A stretch of 64,000 nt of DNA from NCBI RefSeq assembly GCF_003633755.1, contig NZ_RBIL01000002.1, positions 372,001 through 436,000 of the forward strand, written 5' to 3'. This document shows, one piece after another, positions 1 through 8,455 of the stretch. The notes beneath the pieces were generated by a model. That model ran no database searches and was not told the origin of the DNA. It saw nothing but the letters and a program-made list of their open reading frames with translations. Position numbers and translations under genes: made by a program. The DNA is from Solirubrobacter pauli (lineage in GTDB: Bacteria > Actinomycetota > Thermoleophilia > Solirubrobacterales > Solirubrobacteraceae). The number at the start of each line of letters is the position of its first letter. The first letter of the stretch is position 1.

Positions 1-824
1 ATGCTCGTGCCCGCGGGCTCGACGGCGGCGACGAGCAGCAGCGCCCGCGTGTCGTCCGGGAGCGCCTCCACACGGCGCTGGAAGCTCTCCAACAGCAGCG
101 TCGACACGTGTGCCCCGCCGGGCAGCCCGAACCCACCCGCCAGCTCCAGCGTGCGGGGCAGCTCGAGCAGCGCGAGCGGGTTGCCGTGCGCCTCGGCGAC
201 GATCCGCTCGCGCACCGGGTCGTCGATCGGCCCGCGGAACGCCGACGCCAGCAGCGCGCGGGCGTCGCTCCCGCCCAAGCCACGGACGACACGCTCGGGC
301 AGGCCCGACCAGCCGTCGTCCGCCCCCGTGGAGCGGACCGCGATGACCATGCCGACCGACTCGGCCAGCAACCGCCGGGCGACGAACGCCAACGCCTGCG
401 CCGACGCGGGGTCGAGCCACTGCGCGTCGTCGACCAGGCAGACGAGCGGCCGCTCGCGGGCGGCCTCGCCGAGCAGGCCGAGCAGCGCGAGGCCGACCAG
501 GAACCGGTCGGGGGGAGGACCCGAGCGCAGGCCGAACGCGGTGCCGAGGGCGTTCGCCTGGGGAGCGGCCAGCGTGTCGAGCCCGTCGAGCATGGTCGCG
601 CACAGCTGGTGCAGCCCGGCGAAGGCCAACCCGGTCTCCGACGGCACGCCCGCCGTCCGGACCACGCGGCAACCGGTCGCGCGCTCGGCCGCGTGGGCCA
701 GCAGCGCCGACTTGCCGATCCCCGCCTCGCCGCGCAGGACGAGCGCGCGGCTCTCGCCGGCCCGGACGGCGTCCAGCAGCCCGGCAAGGGCTTCGCGCTC
801 CGCGTGGCGGCCCAGAAGCTTCAC
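1..824 (-). CDS. LuxR-family-type AAA ATPase regulator, N-terminal part (runs off window)
   Basis: This is the N-terminal 274 residues of a large ATPase regulator of the LuxR/MalT-like type; the C-terminus, where a LuxR DNA-binding domain is expected, lies outside the window. Read on the minus strand it begins MKLLGRHAEREALAGLL. A Walker A motif (GEAGIGKS) follows at about residue 30, and a Walker B motif (LVCLVDDAQWLD) lies further on. The GTG at 824 is the only sensible start because an in-frame TAG lies just upstream. Such proteins are signal-transducing ATPases with regulatory output; the ligand cannot be told from sequence. The overlapping plus-strand frame from base 1 has antisense composition and is not a gene. 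Confidence 0.85.
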   Translation of the reverse strand, partial: MKLLGRHAEREALAGLLDAVRAGESRALVLRGEAGIGKSALLAHAAERATGCRVVRTAGVPSETGLAFAGLHQLCATMLDGLDTLAAPQANALGTAFGLRSGPPPDRFLVGLALLGLLGEAARERPLVCLVDDAQWLDPASAQALAFVARRLLAESVGMVIAVRSTGADDGWSGLPERVVRGLGGSDARALLASAFRGPIDDPVRERIVAEAHGNPLALLELPRTLELAGGFGLPGGAHVSTLLLESFQRRVEALPDDTRALLLVAAVEPAGTS

Positions 825-878
825 CGGCGCAACCTACACGGCTAGGGACCCGCCAGGGACCCGCTGGGGAGTCCCGGG

Positions 879-1736
879 TTACTCGCGGACGACCGCCCGC
901 GGGTCCTTGTCGATGCGCTGCCCGAGGTAGCGCGGGTGGCGAAGCCGTCCGTCGTTGGTCCACTCGGCGAACCCGACCTGAGCGACCAGCGACGGCTCGA
1001 CCCAGGTGACGTCGCGGAACCGCGGCGCGTCGTAGAACGGGGCGTCCTCGCGCGCCAACGGCCGCAGCAGCGCCGCCAGGCGGGCCAGCTCGGCACGGTC
1101 GAAGCCCGTGCCGACCTTGCCGGCGTAGTGCAACCGGTCGCCCTCGTACACGCCGACGAGCAGCGCGCCGAACTCCGTGCGCGAGCCCTTGGGCGGCGTG
1201 AAGCCGCCGATCACCAGCTCCTGGCCGTGCTCGCACTTGAACTTGAGCCAGTCCTTGGAGCGCTTGTCCGTGTAGACGGAGTCGGCCCGCTTGGCGATCA
1301 CGCCCTCCCACCCCGACGCGCAGGCCTCGGCGAACATCGCCTCGCCGGCCTCCTCGCGGTACTCGACGAGACGCACCGGGTCCTGCCACGACAGCGCGTC
1401 CCGCAGCCGCGCCTTGCGCTCGAGCAGGGGGAAGCCCCGCACGTCCTCGCCGTCGAGCCAGAGCACGTCGAACACGTGGAAGAGGAAGGGGCCGGAGCGG
1501 TCCTGGAACCTGCCGGACGCGCTGACGATCTCGCCGTCCACCGCGAACCGGGTCCGCGACTGCGCGTCCAAGGCGGCCCCGATCGCCGGGTACCGGTCGT
1601 TCAGGGACAGGTCGTTGCGCGACAGCATCCGCACCGCGCCGCCGTCGCGGATCGCGATGCACCGGATGCCGTCCAGCTTGCGCTCGAAGATCCAGTCGGG
1701 ATCGGAGAAGCGCGCATCGGTCAGAACCGCCTTCAT
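879..1736 (-). CDS. ATP-dependent DNA ligase (LigD ligase-domain type)
   Basis: A 285-residue ATP-dependent DNA ligase that seals nicks or double-strand breaks through a lysyl-AMP intermediate. The nucleotidyltransferase motifs are in order: motif I ERKLDG with catalytic Lys20, VDGEIV near residue 66, FHVFDVLWLDG, motif IV EGVIAKR near 145, and motif V KDWLKFKC. A C-terminal OB-fold contains GGFTPPKGSR. The ATG at 1736 was chosen because the motif spacing then matches the ligase domain of LigD; the open frame extends 31 codons upstream into the preceding gene. It follows the phosphoesterase gene by 26 bases and is probably co-transcribed with it. No Ku or polymerase domain is visible here, so a full NHEJ role is inference. 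Confidence 0.9.
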   Translation of the reverse strand: MKAVLTDARFSDPDWIFERKLDGIRCIAIRDGGAVRMLSRNDLSLNDRYPAIGAALDAQSRTRFAVDGEIVSASGRFQDRSGPFLFHVFDVLWLDGEDVRGFPLLERKARLRDALSWQDPVRLVEYREEAGEAMFAEACASGWEGVIAKRADSVYTDKRSKDWLKFKCEHGQELVIGGFTPPKGSRTEFGALLVGVYEGDRLHYAGKVGTGFDRAELARLAALLRPLAREDAPFYDAPRFRDVTWVEPSLVAQVGFAEWTNDGRLRHPRYLGQRIDKDPRAVVRE

Positions 1737-1762
1737 CGCGGCCGCCCGAGTCGGCGCCGGCG

Positions 1763-2125
1763 TCAGTCGCGCCTCTTGATCAGCAGCCACTGCGGCTTCT
1801 CCCCGTCGCTTGTCCGGTGCAGCGTCCATCCGCCCTGCAAGCGCTCGCCGTCGAGCACGAACGAGGCGTGCCCGCCGTCCAGCGCCGCCGCGAAGTCGGG
1901 CGTCAGCGGCTCATAGGTCCCGCGATCCCAGATCTCGACGTTCGGGCCCTCGTAGTCGCCGTGTGCCAGCGAGTGATCGGGGACCTGGACGGCGAGCCGC
2001 TTCTCCGCCGGGTCCTCGGACGGTCCCTTCGGCACCGCCCACGACCGCAGCACGCCGTCGACCTCCAGCCGGAAGTCGTAGTGCAGCGCGCGCGCCTGGT
2101 GGAGCTGGATCACGTACCGCGGCAT
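1763..2125 (-). CDS. LigD-type 3'-phosphoesterase domain protein
   Basis: A free-standing 120-residue version of the LigD phosphoesterase (PE) domain, which trims 3'-phosphates and ribonucleotides before end joining. The family signature is clear: LHYDFRLEVDGVLRSWAVPKG near residue 14, then RLAVQVPDHSL, VEIWDRGTYEP and a C-terminal WLLIKRRD. Relative to typical PE domains, the loop that normally reads IPEGEYGxG between the DYEG and WDRG segments is missing: DYEG runs almost directly into NVEIWDRG. This may change the active site. It lies 26 bases upstream of the ligase gene on the same strand, making a split LigD pair. Confidence 0.85.
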   Translation of the reverse strand: MPRYVIQLHQARALHYDFRLEVDGVLRSWAVPKGPSEDPAEKRLAVQVPDHSLAHGDYEGPNVEIWDRGTYEPLTPDFAAALDGGHASFVLDGERLQGGWTLHRTSDGEKPQWLLIKRRD

Positions 2126-2140
2126 CTCGCCGCAAGCACG

Positions 2141-4201
2141 CTACCCAGCGGTGACGACGAACCGGCCGACGAGCGCGTCGAGGTCGGCCGCCGTGCGCGA
2201 GAGCCCCGCGGCCGACGCCGCGATCTCCTGCGCCGAGGCGCCCGTCTCGTGCGTGCTCGCGGACACCTGCTCGGCCGACGCGGAGGAGGACTCGGCGACC
2301 GAGGCCACGTCGTCGACCTCGCGCTCGGCGCGCGCCGCCTCGGCGGCGATCTGCTCGACGGCCGCGGTGATCTCGGACACGCGCGCGGTCATCTCCTCGA
2401 CCGTCGCGCCGATCGCCTCGAACGCCGACCGCGTGGACGCGACCGTCGCCACGCCCGCCTCGGTCTCCCGCCGCGACTCGGCGACCACGTCGACGACCCG
2501 CACGGTCTCGGCCTGGATCTCGCCGACCAGCACGGAGATCTGGCGCGCTGCGTCCTGCGACTCCTCCGCGAGCTTGCGCACCTCCTCGGCCACGACCGCG
2601 AACCCGCGCCCGGCTTCGCCGGCGCGCGCCGCCTCGATCGCCGCGTTGAGCGCCAGCAGGTTCGTCTGCTCGGCGATCGCGGTGATCGTGTCGACGATCC
2701 CGCCGATCCGGCCGGAGCGCTCCGACAGGTCCTGGATCGCCGCGCCGGCGGCCGAGGCCGAGGCGGCGATGCGCGTGATCGACTCGCTCGCGGTCTCCGC
2801 GGTCGCGGCCCCCTGGCCGGCCGCGACGCGCACGCTCTCGGCGGCCTCGGACGTCGCCCGCGCGGTGGACGCCGAAGCCTCCGCCGCGCGGGCGGCCTCC
2901 TGCACGGCGGAGCGCGTCGACTCGACGAGCCGCACCTGCCGCTCCGCCCCCTGCGCCACATCATTGACGGCCGCGGCGATGTCGCCCACCGCCCGGCCGG
3001 TCTCCTGCGAGGACGCCGCCATCTGCTGCGACGCCGCCGACACCGAGCCGGCGTTCGAGGACACGGTCCCGATCAGCTCGGCCAGCGACGCCCGCATCGC
3101 GTTGTAGGCGTCGATCGACCCGGCCGTGCTCTCCCGGATCCGGTTGACCGACTCCGCGACCTCCCCGAGCTCGTCGCGCGAGATGTCCGTGATCGGCGGC
3201 GTGATCGAGGTCACCTGCACGGTCAGATCGCCTTCGGACATGCTGCGCAGCGCGCCGCTGAGGTCCGCCACGCAGTGGTCGCGCAGCGAGTGCAGGCGGT
3301 CGGAGATCTGGCGCACGCCGCGGCGCGTCGAGAGGAAGAAGCCCACGAACAGGAACACGGCGATCAGCGCGCCGGCCACCACGAGCAGCGCGATCTTCAG
3401 CCGCGCCGCGGAGAACGTGTCGATCCGCGTGACCAGCAGCGCGTCGAGCGCGGGCGCGGCGGCCTGCTCGATGGCGCGGACGTCACGGCCGGCGGCGAGC
3501 TTCTCGAGCGCCGGCTGCAGCGACGCGTCCGCGGTCTCCTCGAATGACGTCTTGAAGCCGTTGCGCATCGCGGCGATCGTCCCGGCCAGCGAGTTCTCCG
3601 CCGCGGCGAGCGCGATCCGGTCGTCCATCGTCTCCGCGACCGTCTGCAGGTCGTTCACGCGCCCGGTGCCGTCGGCGATCGCCGGCAGCTTCGTGATCAG
3701 CGCGTCCATGACGTAGTAGGAGTCGAGGTCAGGGTCGAGGATCAGCTTGGAGCCGTCGCCGGCTTTGATCACGAGCCCGAGCGTGGCCGCGACGGCCGGC
3801 TCGTACGCCTCGTAGGCGGCCTTGCCGGGCGCGGGCTTGGACCCGATCGCCTCGAGCACGGCGGCGCGCGTCTCCTTCCAGGCACCGTCGACGCCGATCA
3901 CGGCCCCGTCGGCGCGGTCCACGGCGGCGATCGCGGCCTGCACGGCCTGCGCGTCGACCGCGTCGCCGCGCACCGCCGCCGACCGTGCGGCGACGACGTC
4001 CAGCACGAGCTGGTTGGCGGGGATCACGAAGGCGACGCCGGCACGTTCGCTCTCGGCGAAGGCGATCGTCTCGCCCTGCACCTGCCAGTACGCGTGCAGC
4101 GCGAAGCCGGCCGGCGCGAGGAGGACCAACCCCACCAGCAGGAACTTGCGAGCGTACGTCAGCCGCGCCATGAGCGCGGCAGCGGCGTTGAACGGGTTCA
4201 T
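2141..4201 (-). CDS. Methyl-accepting chemotaxis protein
   Basis: A 686-residue membrane chemoreceptor. Transmembrane helix 1 spans about residues 19-38. An extracytoplasmic, mainly helical sensor region follows (about 40-265), then helix 2 (about 268-292), a HAMP linker, and a long alanine-rich coiled-coil signalling domain. The highly conserved hairpin tip is present ([19 protein letters not shown], then [16 protein letters not shown]). The protein would bind CheW/CheA, and adaptation residues are expected in the flanking helices. The sensor region has no recognisable Cache or PAS fold, so the ligand is unknown. No other chemotaxis genes are nearby, so it is an orphan receptor in this window. 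Confidence 0.95.
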   Translation of the reverse strand: MNPFNAAAALMARLTYARKFLLVGLVLLAPAGFALHAYWQVQGETIAFAESERAGVAFVIPANQLVLDVVAARSAAVRGDAVDAQAVQAAIAAVDRADGAVIGVDGAWKETRAAVLEAIGSKPAPGKAAYEAYEPAVAATLGLVIKAGDGSKLILDPDLDSYYVMDALITKLPAIADGTGRVNDLQTVAETMDDRIALAAAENSLAGTIAAMRNGFKTSFEETADASLQPALEKLAAGRDVRAIEQAAAPALDALLVTRIDTFSAARLKIALLVVAGALIAVFLFVGFFLSTRRGVRQISDRLHSLRDHCVADLSGALRSMSEGDLTVQVTSITPPITDISRDELGEVAESVNRIRESTAGSIDAYNAMRASLAELIGTVSSNAGSVSAASQQMAASSQETGRAVGDIAAAVNDVAQGAERQVRLVESTRSAVQEAARAAEASASTARATSEAAESVRVAAGQGAATAETASESITRIAASASAAGAAIQDLSERSGRIGGIVDTITAIAEQTNLLALNAAIEAARAGEAGRGFAVVAEEVRKLAEESQDAARQISVLVGEIQAETVRVVDVVAESRRETEAGVATVASTRSAFEAIGATVEEMTARVSEITAAVEQIAAEAARAEREVDDVASVAESSSASAEQVSASTHETGASAQEIAASAAGLSRTAADLDALVGRFVVTAG

Positions 4202-4229
4202 GGTGCACCCGTGATCGACCGGGCCGTGC

Positions 4230-4769
4230 TCAGTCAGCAGGGCGACTGGACGAAGATACGACCTTCAGCCCGTCGAGCAGCACGCCGAGCATGCGGCGGG
4301 CGCGCTCGCCGTCGGTGATCTGCCACACCGCGGCGATCATCCCGCGCACGTCCTCGACGTCCACGTCCGGCCGCAGCGTGCCCGCCTCCGCTCCGGCCGA
4401 GAGCAGCAGCCCGATCGCCGCCGGGATCTTCCCCGCGGTGGCCGCGCGCATGTCGGCGTCGAGCACGCCGGCCATCCCGCGCTTGGTCGCCGTGTAGTCG
4501 ACGAAGCGATCCATCCAGCGCGCGAGCGCCTCCTCCGGCGGGTACGCGGCGAGCAGCTCGTCGGCTGCCGCGCGCAGGTCGTCCACCTCGGCGGCGTACG
4601 CCGCGGCGACGAGGTCCTCGCGCGTGGGGAAGTGGCGGTAGAGCGTGCCGATCCCGACCCCCGCCCGCCGAGCCACCGCCTCCAGCGAGGCGGAGGACCC
4701 GCGCAGCGCGAACTCCTCCGCGGCGGCGTGGAGGAGCTTCTCACGATTTCGGGCAGCATCGGCACGCAT
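4230..4769 (-). CDS. TetR family transcriptional repressor
   Basis: A 179-residue TetR-family regulator. The N-terminal helix-turn-helix is typical ([26 protein letters not shown], given here as the LEAVARR to REDLV segment), followed by a helical ligand-binding domain. The ATG at 4769 ([11 protein letters not shown]) is preferred. The longer frame to 4823 would run through the palindromic operators in the intergenic region. The gene is divergent from the SDR at 4853, with 83 bases between the starts containing two GGAGG-N3-CCTCC palindromes. Autoregulation and repression of the two downstream SDR genes is the natural inference. Confidence 0.9.
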   Translation of the reverse strand: MRADAARNREKLLHAAAEEFALRGSSASLEAVARRAGVGIGTLYRHFPTREDLVAAAYAAEVDDLRAAADELLAAYPPEEALARWMDRFVDYTATKRGMAGVLDADMRAATAGKIPAAIGLLLSAGAEAGTLRPDVDVEDVRGMIAAVWQITDGERARRMLGVLLDGLKVVSSSSRPAD

Positions 4770-4778
4770 GAGCTTGGA

Positions 4779-4797
4779 AGCGGAGGCGCCCTCCGCT
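4779..4797. promoter_or_regulatory. Palindromic operator, copy 1 (likely TetR site)
   Basis: The sequence AGCGGAGGCGCCCTCCGCT is an inverted repeat centred on 4788 with 8 of 9 paired positions. It lies 10 bases upstream of the TetR start codon. A second related palindrome lies 34 bases away (centre to centre). Arrangement and location fit TetR binding; binding itself is inference. Confidence 0.6.
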
Positions 4798-4814
4798 AAA
4801 GTGCGGACAGCAAT

Positions 4815-4829
4815 CGGAGGCAACCTCCG
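4815..4829. promoter_or_regulatory. Palindromic operator, copy 2 (likely TetR site)
   Basis: CGGAGGCAACCTCCG is a perfect six-base inverted repeat around a three-base centre at 4821-4823. It shares the GGAGG-N3-CCTCC core with the copy at 4779-4797. It lies upstream of the AGGAGG ribosome-binding site (4841-4846) of the SDR gene, where a bound repressor would block transcription. Confidence 0.6.
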
Positions 4830-4852
4830 GTTCTCAGTTTAGGAGGCACGCA

Positions 4853-5692
4853 ATGTCGAAGGTCTGGTTCATCACCGGCACGTCGAAGGGCTTCGGCCGC
4901 ATCTGGGCCGAGGCGGCGCTGGAACGCGGCGACCGCGTCGTCGCCACCGCCCGCAACGCGGCCACGCTCGCCGACCTCGTCGACCGCTACGGCGACAACG
5001 TCCTCGCGCTCCAGCTCGACGTCACCGACAAGGCCGCCGTCGGGGCGTCGGTCAAGCGGGCGCACGAGCACTTCGGGCGGCTCGACGTCGTCGTCAACAA
5101 CGCCGGCTACGGCCTGTTCGGGATGGTCGAGGAGGTATCGGAGGAGCAGGCGCGCGCGCAGCTCGAGACGAACCTGTTCGGCGCGCTGTGGGTCACGCAG
5201 GCGGCGCTCCCGATCCTGCGCGAGCAGGGCGCCGGGCACATCATCCAGGTGTCCTCGATCGGCGGCGTGAACGCGTTCCCGATGGTCGGCCTCTACCACG
5301 CGTCCAAGTGGGGGCTGGAGGGCTTCAGCCAGTCGCTGGCGCAGGAGGTCGCGGGCTTCGGGATCAAGGTGACGCTGGTCGAGCCGACCGGCTTCTCGAC
5401 CGACTGGTCCGGCCCGTCGTCCGCCCAGGCCGAGCAGAACCCGGCCTACGCGGAGTACCGCGAGCAGGTGCAGGCGGCGCGCAAGCAGCGCCTCGGCACC
5501 CCGGGCGACCCGAACGCCACCGGCCCCGCGATCCTGAAGGTCGTCGACGCGGAGGAGCCGCCGCTGCGCGTGTTCTTCGGCGTCGGCCTGCTCGACCAGA
5601 TCAAGGCCGAGTACGGCAAGCGGATCGAGACGTGGGAGCAGTGGGACGACGTCGCCGTCGCCGCCCACGGCCTGAAGGAGACCGCGGAGTGA
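4853..5692 (+). CDS. SDR family oxidoreductase (TetR-controlled)
   Basis: A 279-residue classical short-chain dehydrogenase. The NAD(P) site TGTSKGFG is near residue 8, and NNAGYG lies near residue 83. The catalytic set is Ser in VSSIGG, then Tyr and Lys in YHASK near 151. An AGGAGG ribosome-binding site sits six bases before the ATG. The closest visible relative is the SDR at 25523-26389 in the same window, which is also divergent from a TetR gene. It overlaps the next SDR by four bases (GTGA), so both are co-translated. The substrate is unknown. Confidence 0.93.
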   Translation: MSKVWFITGTSKGFGRIWAEAALERGDRVVATARNAATLADLVDRYGDNVLALQLDVTDKAAVGASVKRAHEHFGRLDVVVNNAGYGLFGMVEEVSEEQARAQLETNLFGALWVTQAALPILREQGAGHIIQVSSIGGVNAFPMVGLYHASKWGLEGFSQSLAQEVAGFGIKVTLVEPTGFSTDWSGPSSAQAEQNPAYAEYREQVQAARKQRLGTPGDPNATGPAILKVVDAEEPPLRVFFGVGLLDQIKAEYGKRIETWEQWDDVAVAAHGLKETAE

Positions 5693-6588
5693 ACTTCGGG
5701 TTCGCAACCACGGCCGCGGAGGCCGTCGCGGGCATCGACCTGAGCGGTCGGCGCGCGATCGTCACCGGCGGCGCGTCGGGGATCGGCATCCCGACCTCGC
5801 GCGCGCTCGCGAGCGCGGGCGCGCACGTGACGCTGGCGGTGCGCAACACGGACGCGGCGCGGGGGCTGGCCGACGACATCGGCGCTGACGTGCGCCGGCT
5901 GGACCTTGCCGACCTGGACTCGGTCGACGCGTTCACGCGCGGTTGGGACGGCCCGCTGCACATCCTCGTCAACAACGCGGGGATCATGGCCACGCCCGAG
6001 CTGGAGCTGAGCCCGGAGGGCTTCGAGCTGCAGTTCGCGACGAACCACCTCGGGCACTTCGCGCTCGCCACCGGCCTGCACGGCGCGCTCGCGGCGGAGG
6101 GCGCGCGGATCGTCAGCGTCTCCTCGCGCGCGCATCTGCGCTCGCCCGTCGTGTTCGACGACATCAACTTCGCCTTCCGCGAGTACGCGCCGTTCCTCGG
6201 CTACGGGCAGTCCAAGACCGCGAACGTGCTGTTCGCGGTCGGGGCGACCGCGCGCTGGGCGCGCGACGGCATCTTCGCCAACGCGCTGATGCCGGGCGGG
6301 ATCGCGACCAACCTCCAGCGCCACATGGCGCCGGACTACCTGGACCGCGTACGCGAGAGCGGCTTCCAGCTCAAGTCGCCCGAGCAGGGCGCGGCTACGT
6401 CGGTCTACGTCGCCACCTCACCAGACCTCGAGGGCATCGGCGGGCGCTACTACGAGGACGTCGCCGAGGCGCCCGTCCTCGACCGACGCGAGGAGGCGGG
6501 TGTGGCCCGTTACGCGCTGGACCCCGACAACGCCGAGCGTCTGTGGGCGCTGTCGCAGGCCGCGGTACGGCGCCAAGTCACGGTGTGA
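5689..6588 (+). CDS. SDR family oxidoreductase (retinol-dehydrogenase-like)
   Basis: A 299-residue short-chain dehydrogenase starting at a GTG that overlaps the preceding stop (GTGA). It has the cofactor motif TGGASGIG near residue 28, NNAGIM, Ser in VSSRAH and the YGQSK catalytic pair. The pattern (ATNHLGHFALATGLH, asides of WWOX/retinol dehydrogenase-like SDRs) suggests a reductase acting on a lipophilic carbonyl. Two different SDRs in one TetR-controlled operon could carry out consecutive steps or detoxify related carbonyls. A strong inverted repeat follows the stop codon. Confidence 0.92.
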   Translation: MNFGFATTAAEAVAGIDLSGRRAIVTGGASGIGIPTSRALASAGAHVTLAVRNTDAARGLADDIGADVRRLDLADLDSVDAFTRGWDGPLHILVNNAGIMATPELELSPEGFELQFATNHLGHFALATGLHGALAAEGARIVSVSSRAHLRSPVVFDDINFAFREYAPFLGYGQSKTANVLFAVGATARWARDGIFANALMPGGIATNLQRHMAPDYLDRVRESGFQLKSPEQGAATSVYVATSPDLEGIGGRYYEDVAEAPVLDRREEAGVARYALDPDNAERLWALSQAAVRRQVTV

Positions 6589-6598
6589 GCCGGCTCAC

Positions 6599-6633
6599 CC
6601 CGCCGGGCGATGTCTTTTTTGGCGCCCGGCGGG
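6599..6633. terminator. Hairpin between convergent genes, possible terminator
   Basis: An 11-bp perfect stem (6599-6609 with 6623-6633, CCCGCCGGGCG and its complement) encloses a 13-base loop containing six T residues. A separate perfect 14-base palindrome (6585-6598) overlaps the SDR stop codon. The position between convergent genes supports termination. The T run in the loop rather than after the stem is unusual for an intrinsic terminator. Confidence 0.5.
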
Positions 6634-6667
6634 CACACTTGGTTCATGACCTGCATCGTGAAGCTGA

Positions 6668-8446
6668 TCATGGACGCGCTCTTCGGGCGCGAAGAGCAGA
6701 TCGCCTACGTGACCGTGACGACGCGCTGAGCGCCTCGTCCTGAGCCCGTAGCCGCGCCGCCATCGCGTCTTCCAGCGCGAGGCGCAGCTCCGGGCGCGCG
6801 GCCAGGATCGGCTCGTACTGCTGCCGGCCGATCTCGTAGACGAGCGCGCCGTCCAGCGCCCGCACGGTCGCGGAGCGCGGCGCGCCCGTGAGCAGGGACA
6901 TCTCGCCGAGCACGCTGCCCTGCGGACGCGTGCCGAGGTGGACCTCGGTGCCGTCCTCGCGACGCACGAACACCTCGACCGTGCCCTCGACGAGCACGAA
7001 CAGCGTGTCGCCCTCCTGGCCCTGGACGATGAACCGCTCGGCCGGGCCGATCGTCAGCGGCCGCGCCGCCTTGGCGACCGCGTCGATCTCCTCACGCGTG
7101 AAGACCGAGAACGCGGGCGTGCCCGCGAGCGCCTCGGCGACGTCGGCGAGCGGCGGCGTGTAGTCGGGCGGCAGGTCCGCGCCGACCTCGAGCGGGCGCT
7201 CCGGCGCGTAGCCGTCGCGGGCCTGCAGGAGCGCGACCCGCGTCGGCTGGTTCATGTGCGCCTCGAGCAGGCTGACCTGGCGGGGCACGCACTCCTCGCC
7301 GGCGTGGTCCATCAGCCCTTCCTCGCGGGCCCAGTCGGCGACGTGGTTCATCGACGCGCGGTACTGGTTGCAGGCGGAGGCGAACAGCCCGTCCTGGTCG
7401 CCCACCAGCATCGGCAGCGGCCCCGGCAGACGCAGCGCACGGCCCAGCGACACGTGCCCGCGACGGTGCCAGAGGATGAACCGCCGCAGCTCGTCCGGCA
7501 GCATCGCCAGCTCCGGGAACGCGGCCGGGGTCTTGGCCAGCACCGCGCGCTCGGCGTCGCGGAAGACGCGGTGCCACGTCTCCTGCGCGTTGCTCGGGTT
7601 CGGCCCGGCGAGCGCGATCGCGTGCTTGAGATCCTCGTGGTGCACGTGCAGGAACTCGAGCGTCGCCTTCTTCTTGGCGAGCAGGTTCCGCAGCCCGATC
7701 GGCTGCGCGATCTTGCGCAGCCCCCAGACGCCGCGCCACCCCTCGACGTTGAGCGGGAGGTCGTCCCAGCGGTCCACCGCCGCGCGCTCCTCCGCCGTCA
7801 GCAGGTCGCCGACGTCCGCCTTGACCGCCTCGATCACACCCAGCCCGGTGAGCAGCTCCAGGTACAGCCCGACCCGCGTCAGCCAGCCCGGGTCGGCGAG
7901 GTTCTGGCGCTTGTGCACGACGTCGCCGACGAGCGCCCGCGTGTACAGCTCGGCCTTGTACGCCCCGATCGACAGCACGGGGAACCACGGGTGCGTCGTG
8001 TGCGAGAGCCACGGCGCCTGGCGTTCGGCGTCGGGCTTGACCGCGCGCTCGACGATCCGCTCGTACAGCGACCCCATCCGCGCGAGGTCGAACACGTCCA
8101 GCCGCGTCTCGTCGACGGCGTCGCCCTGGCGCACCTCCACCAGCACCGTGTTGAAGAAGCGGTTGACGAGCGAGTAGTCGCCCGCGAAGTCGACGTCGGG
8201 GTCCAGCGCCAGCACGGACCGCTCGCCGATCGCCTCCGGAACAGCGGTGCGGCGCCGGATCGTGTGGCCGATCACGGTCGTGACCTCCACCTCGCCGGTG
8301 AACCGCCCCTCGAGCAGCAGCAGGCAGCGGTTGCCCGGTCCGGCGTTGACGAACGCGACCGGCTCGCTGGAGCCGAGCCCGGCGCTGCGGGCCTCGTCGG
8401 TCGGGCGACGCCCAGGGACGAAGGGGATGATCTGGACGGCCGGCAT
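6668..8446 (-). CDS. Cyclic nucleotide-binding domain protein with unassigned N-terminal region
   Basis: A 592-residue protein, third gene of the pta-ackA unit (9 bases after ackA). The C-terminal part (about residues 445-560) is a cyclic nucleotide-binding domain with the phosphate-binding cassette GEMSLLTGAPRSATV. The first roughly 430 residues match no family I recognise; they are rich in Trp and His (for example SHTTHPWFP and LHVHHEDLKHA). There is no signal peptide, transmembrane helix or DNA-binding motif. It may be a cAMP-responsive enzyme or scaffold tied to acetyl-phosphate/acetate metabolism; that is inference from the neighbours. The last 20 or so residues are a basic tail (SRSRRRSALRARRARP). 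Confidence 0.85.
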   Translation of the reverse strand: MPAVQIIPFVPGRRPTDEARSAGLGSSEPVAFVNAGPGNRCLLLLEGRFTGEVEVTTVIGHTIRRRTAVPEAIGERSVLALDPDVDFAGDYSLVNRFFNTVLVEVRQGDAVDETRLDVFDLARMGSLYERIVERAVKPDAERQAPWLSHTTHPWFPVLSIGAYKAELYTRALVGDVVHKRQNLADPGWLTRVGLYLELLTGLGVIEAVKADVGDLLTAEERAAVDRWDDLPLNVEGWRGVWGLRKIAQPIGLRNLLAKKKATLEFLHVHHEDLKHAIALAGPNPSNAQETWHRVFRDAERAVLAKTPAAFPELAMLPDELRRFILWHRRGHVSLGRALRLPGPLPMLVGDQDGLFASACNQYRASMNHVADWAREEGLMDHAGEECVPRQVSLLEAHMNQPTRVALLQARDGYAPERPLEVGADLPPDYTPPLADVAEALAGTPAFSVFTREEIDAVAKAARPLTIGPAERFIVQGQEGDTLFVLVEGTVEVFVRREDGTEVHLGTRPQGSVLGEMSLLTGAPRSATVRALDGALVYEIGRQQYEPILAARPELRLALEDAMAARLRAQDEALSASSRSRRRSALRARRARP

Positions 8447-8455
8447 GCGCCGACG

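Noticed and set aside
1-930. 309-codon plus-strand open frame at the window start
   Set aside because: The minus strand encodes a Walker A/B ATPase over the same bases; the plus translation is a Ser/Arg/Pro-rich shadow.
6646-6729. 27-codon plus-strand frame MTCIVKLIMDALFGREEQ
   Set aside because: It has a possible start after the hairpin, but it has no ribosome-binding site and overlaps the 3' end of the CNBD gene; conservation cannot be judged.
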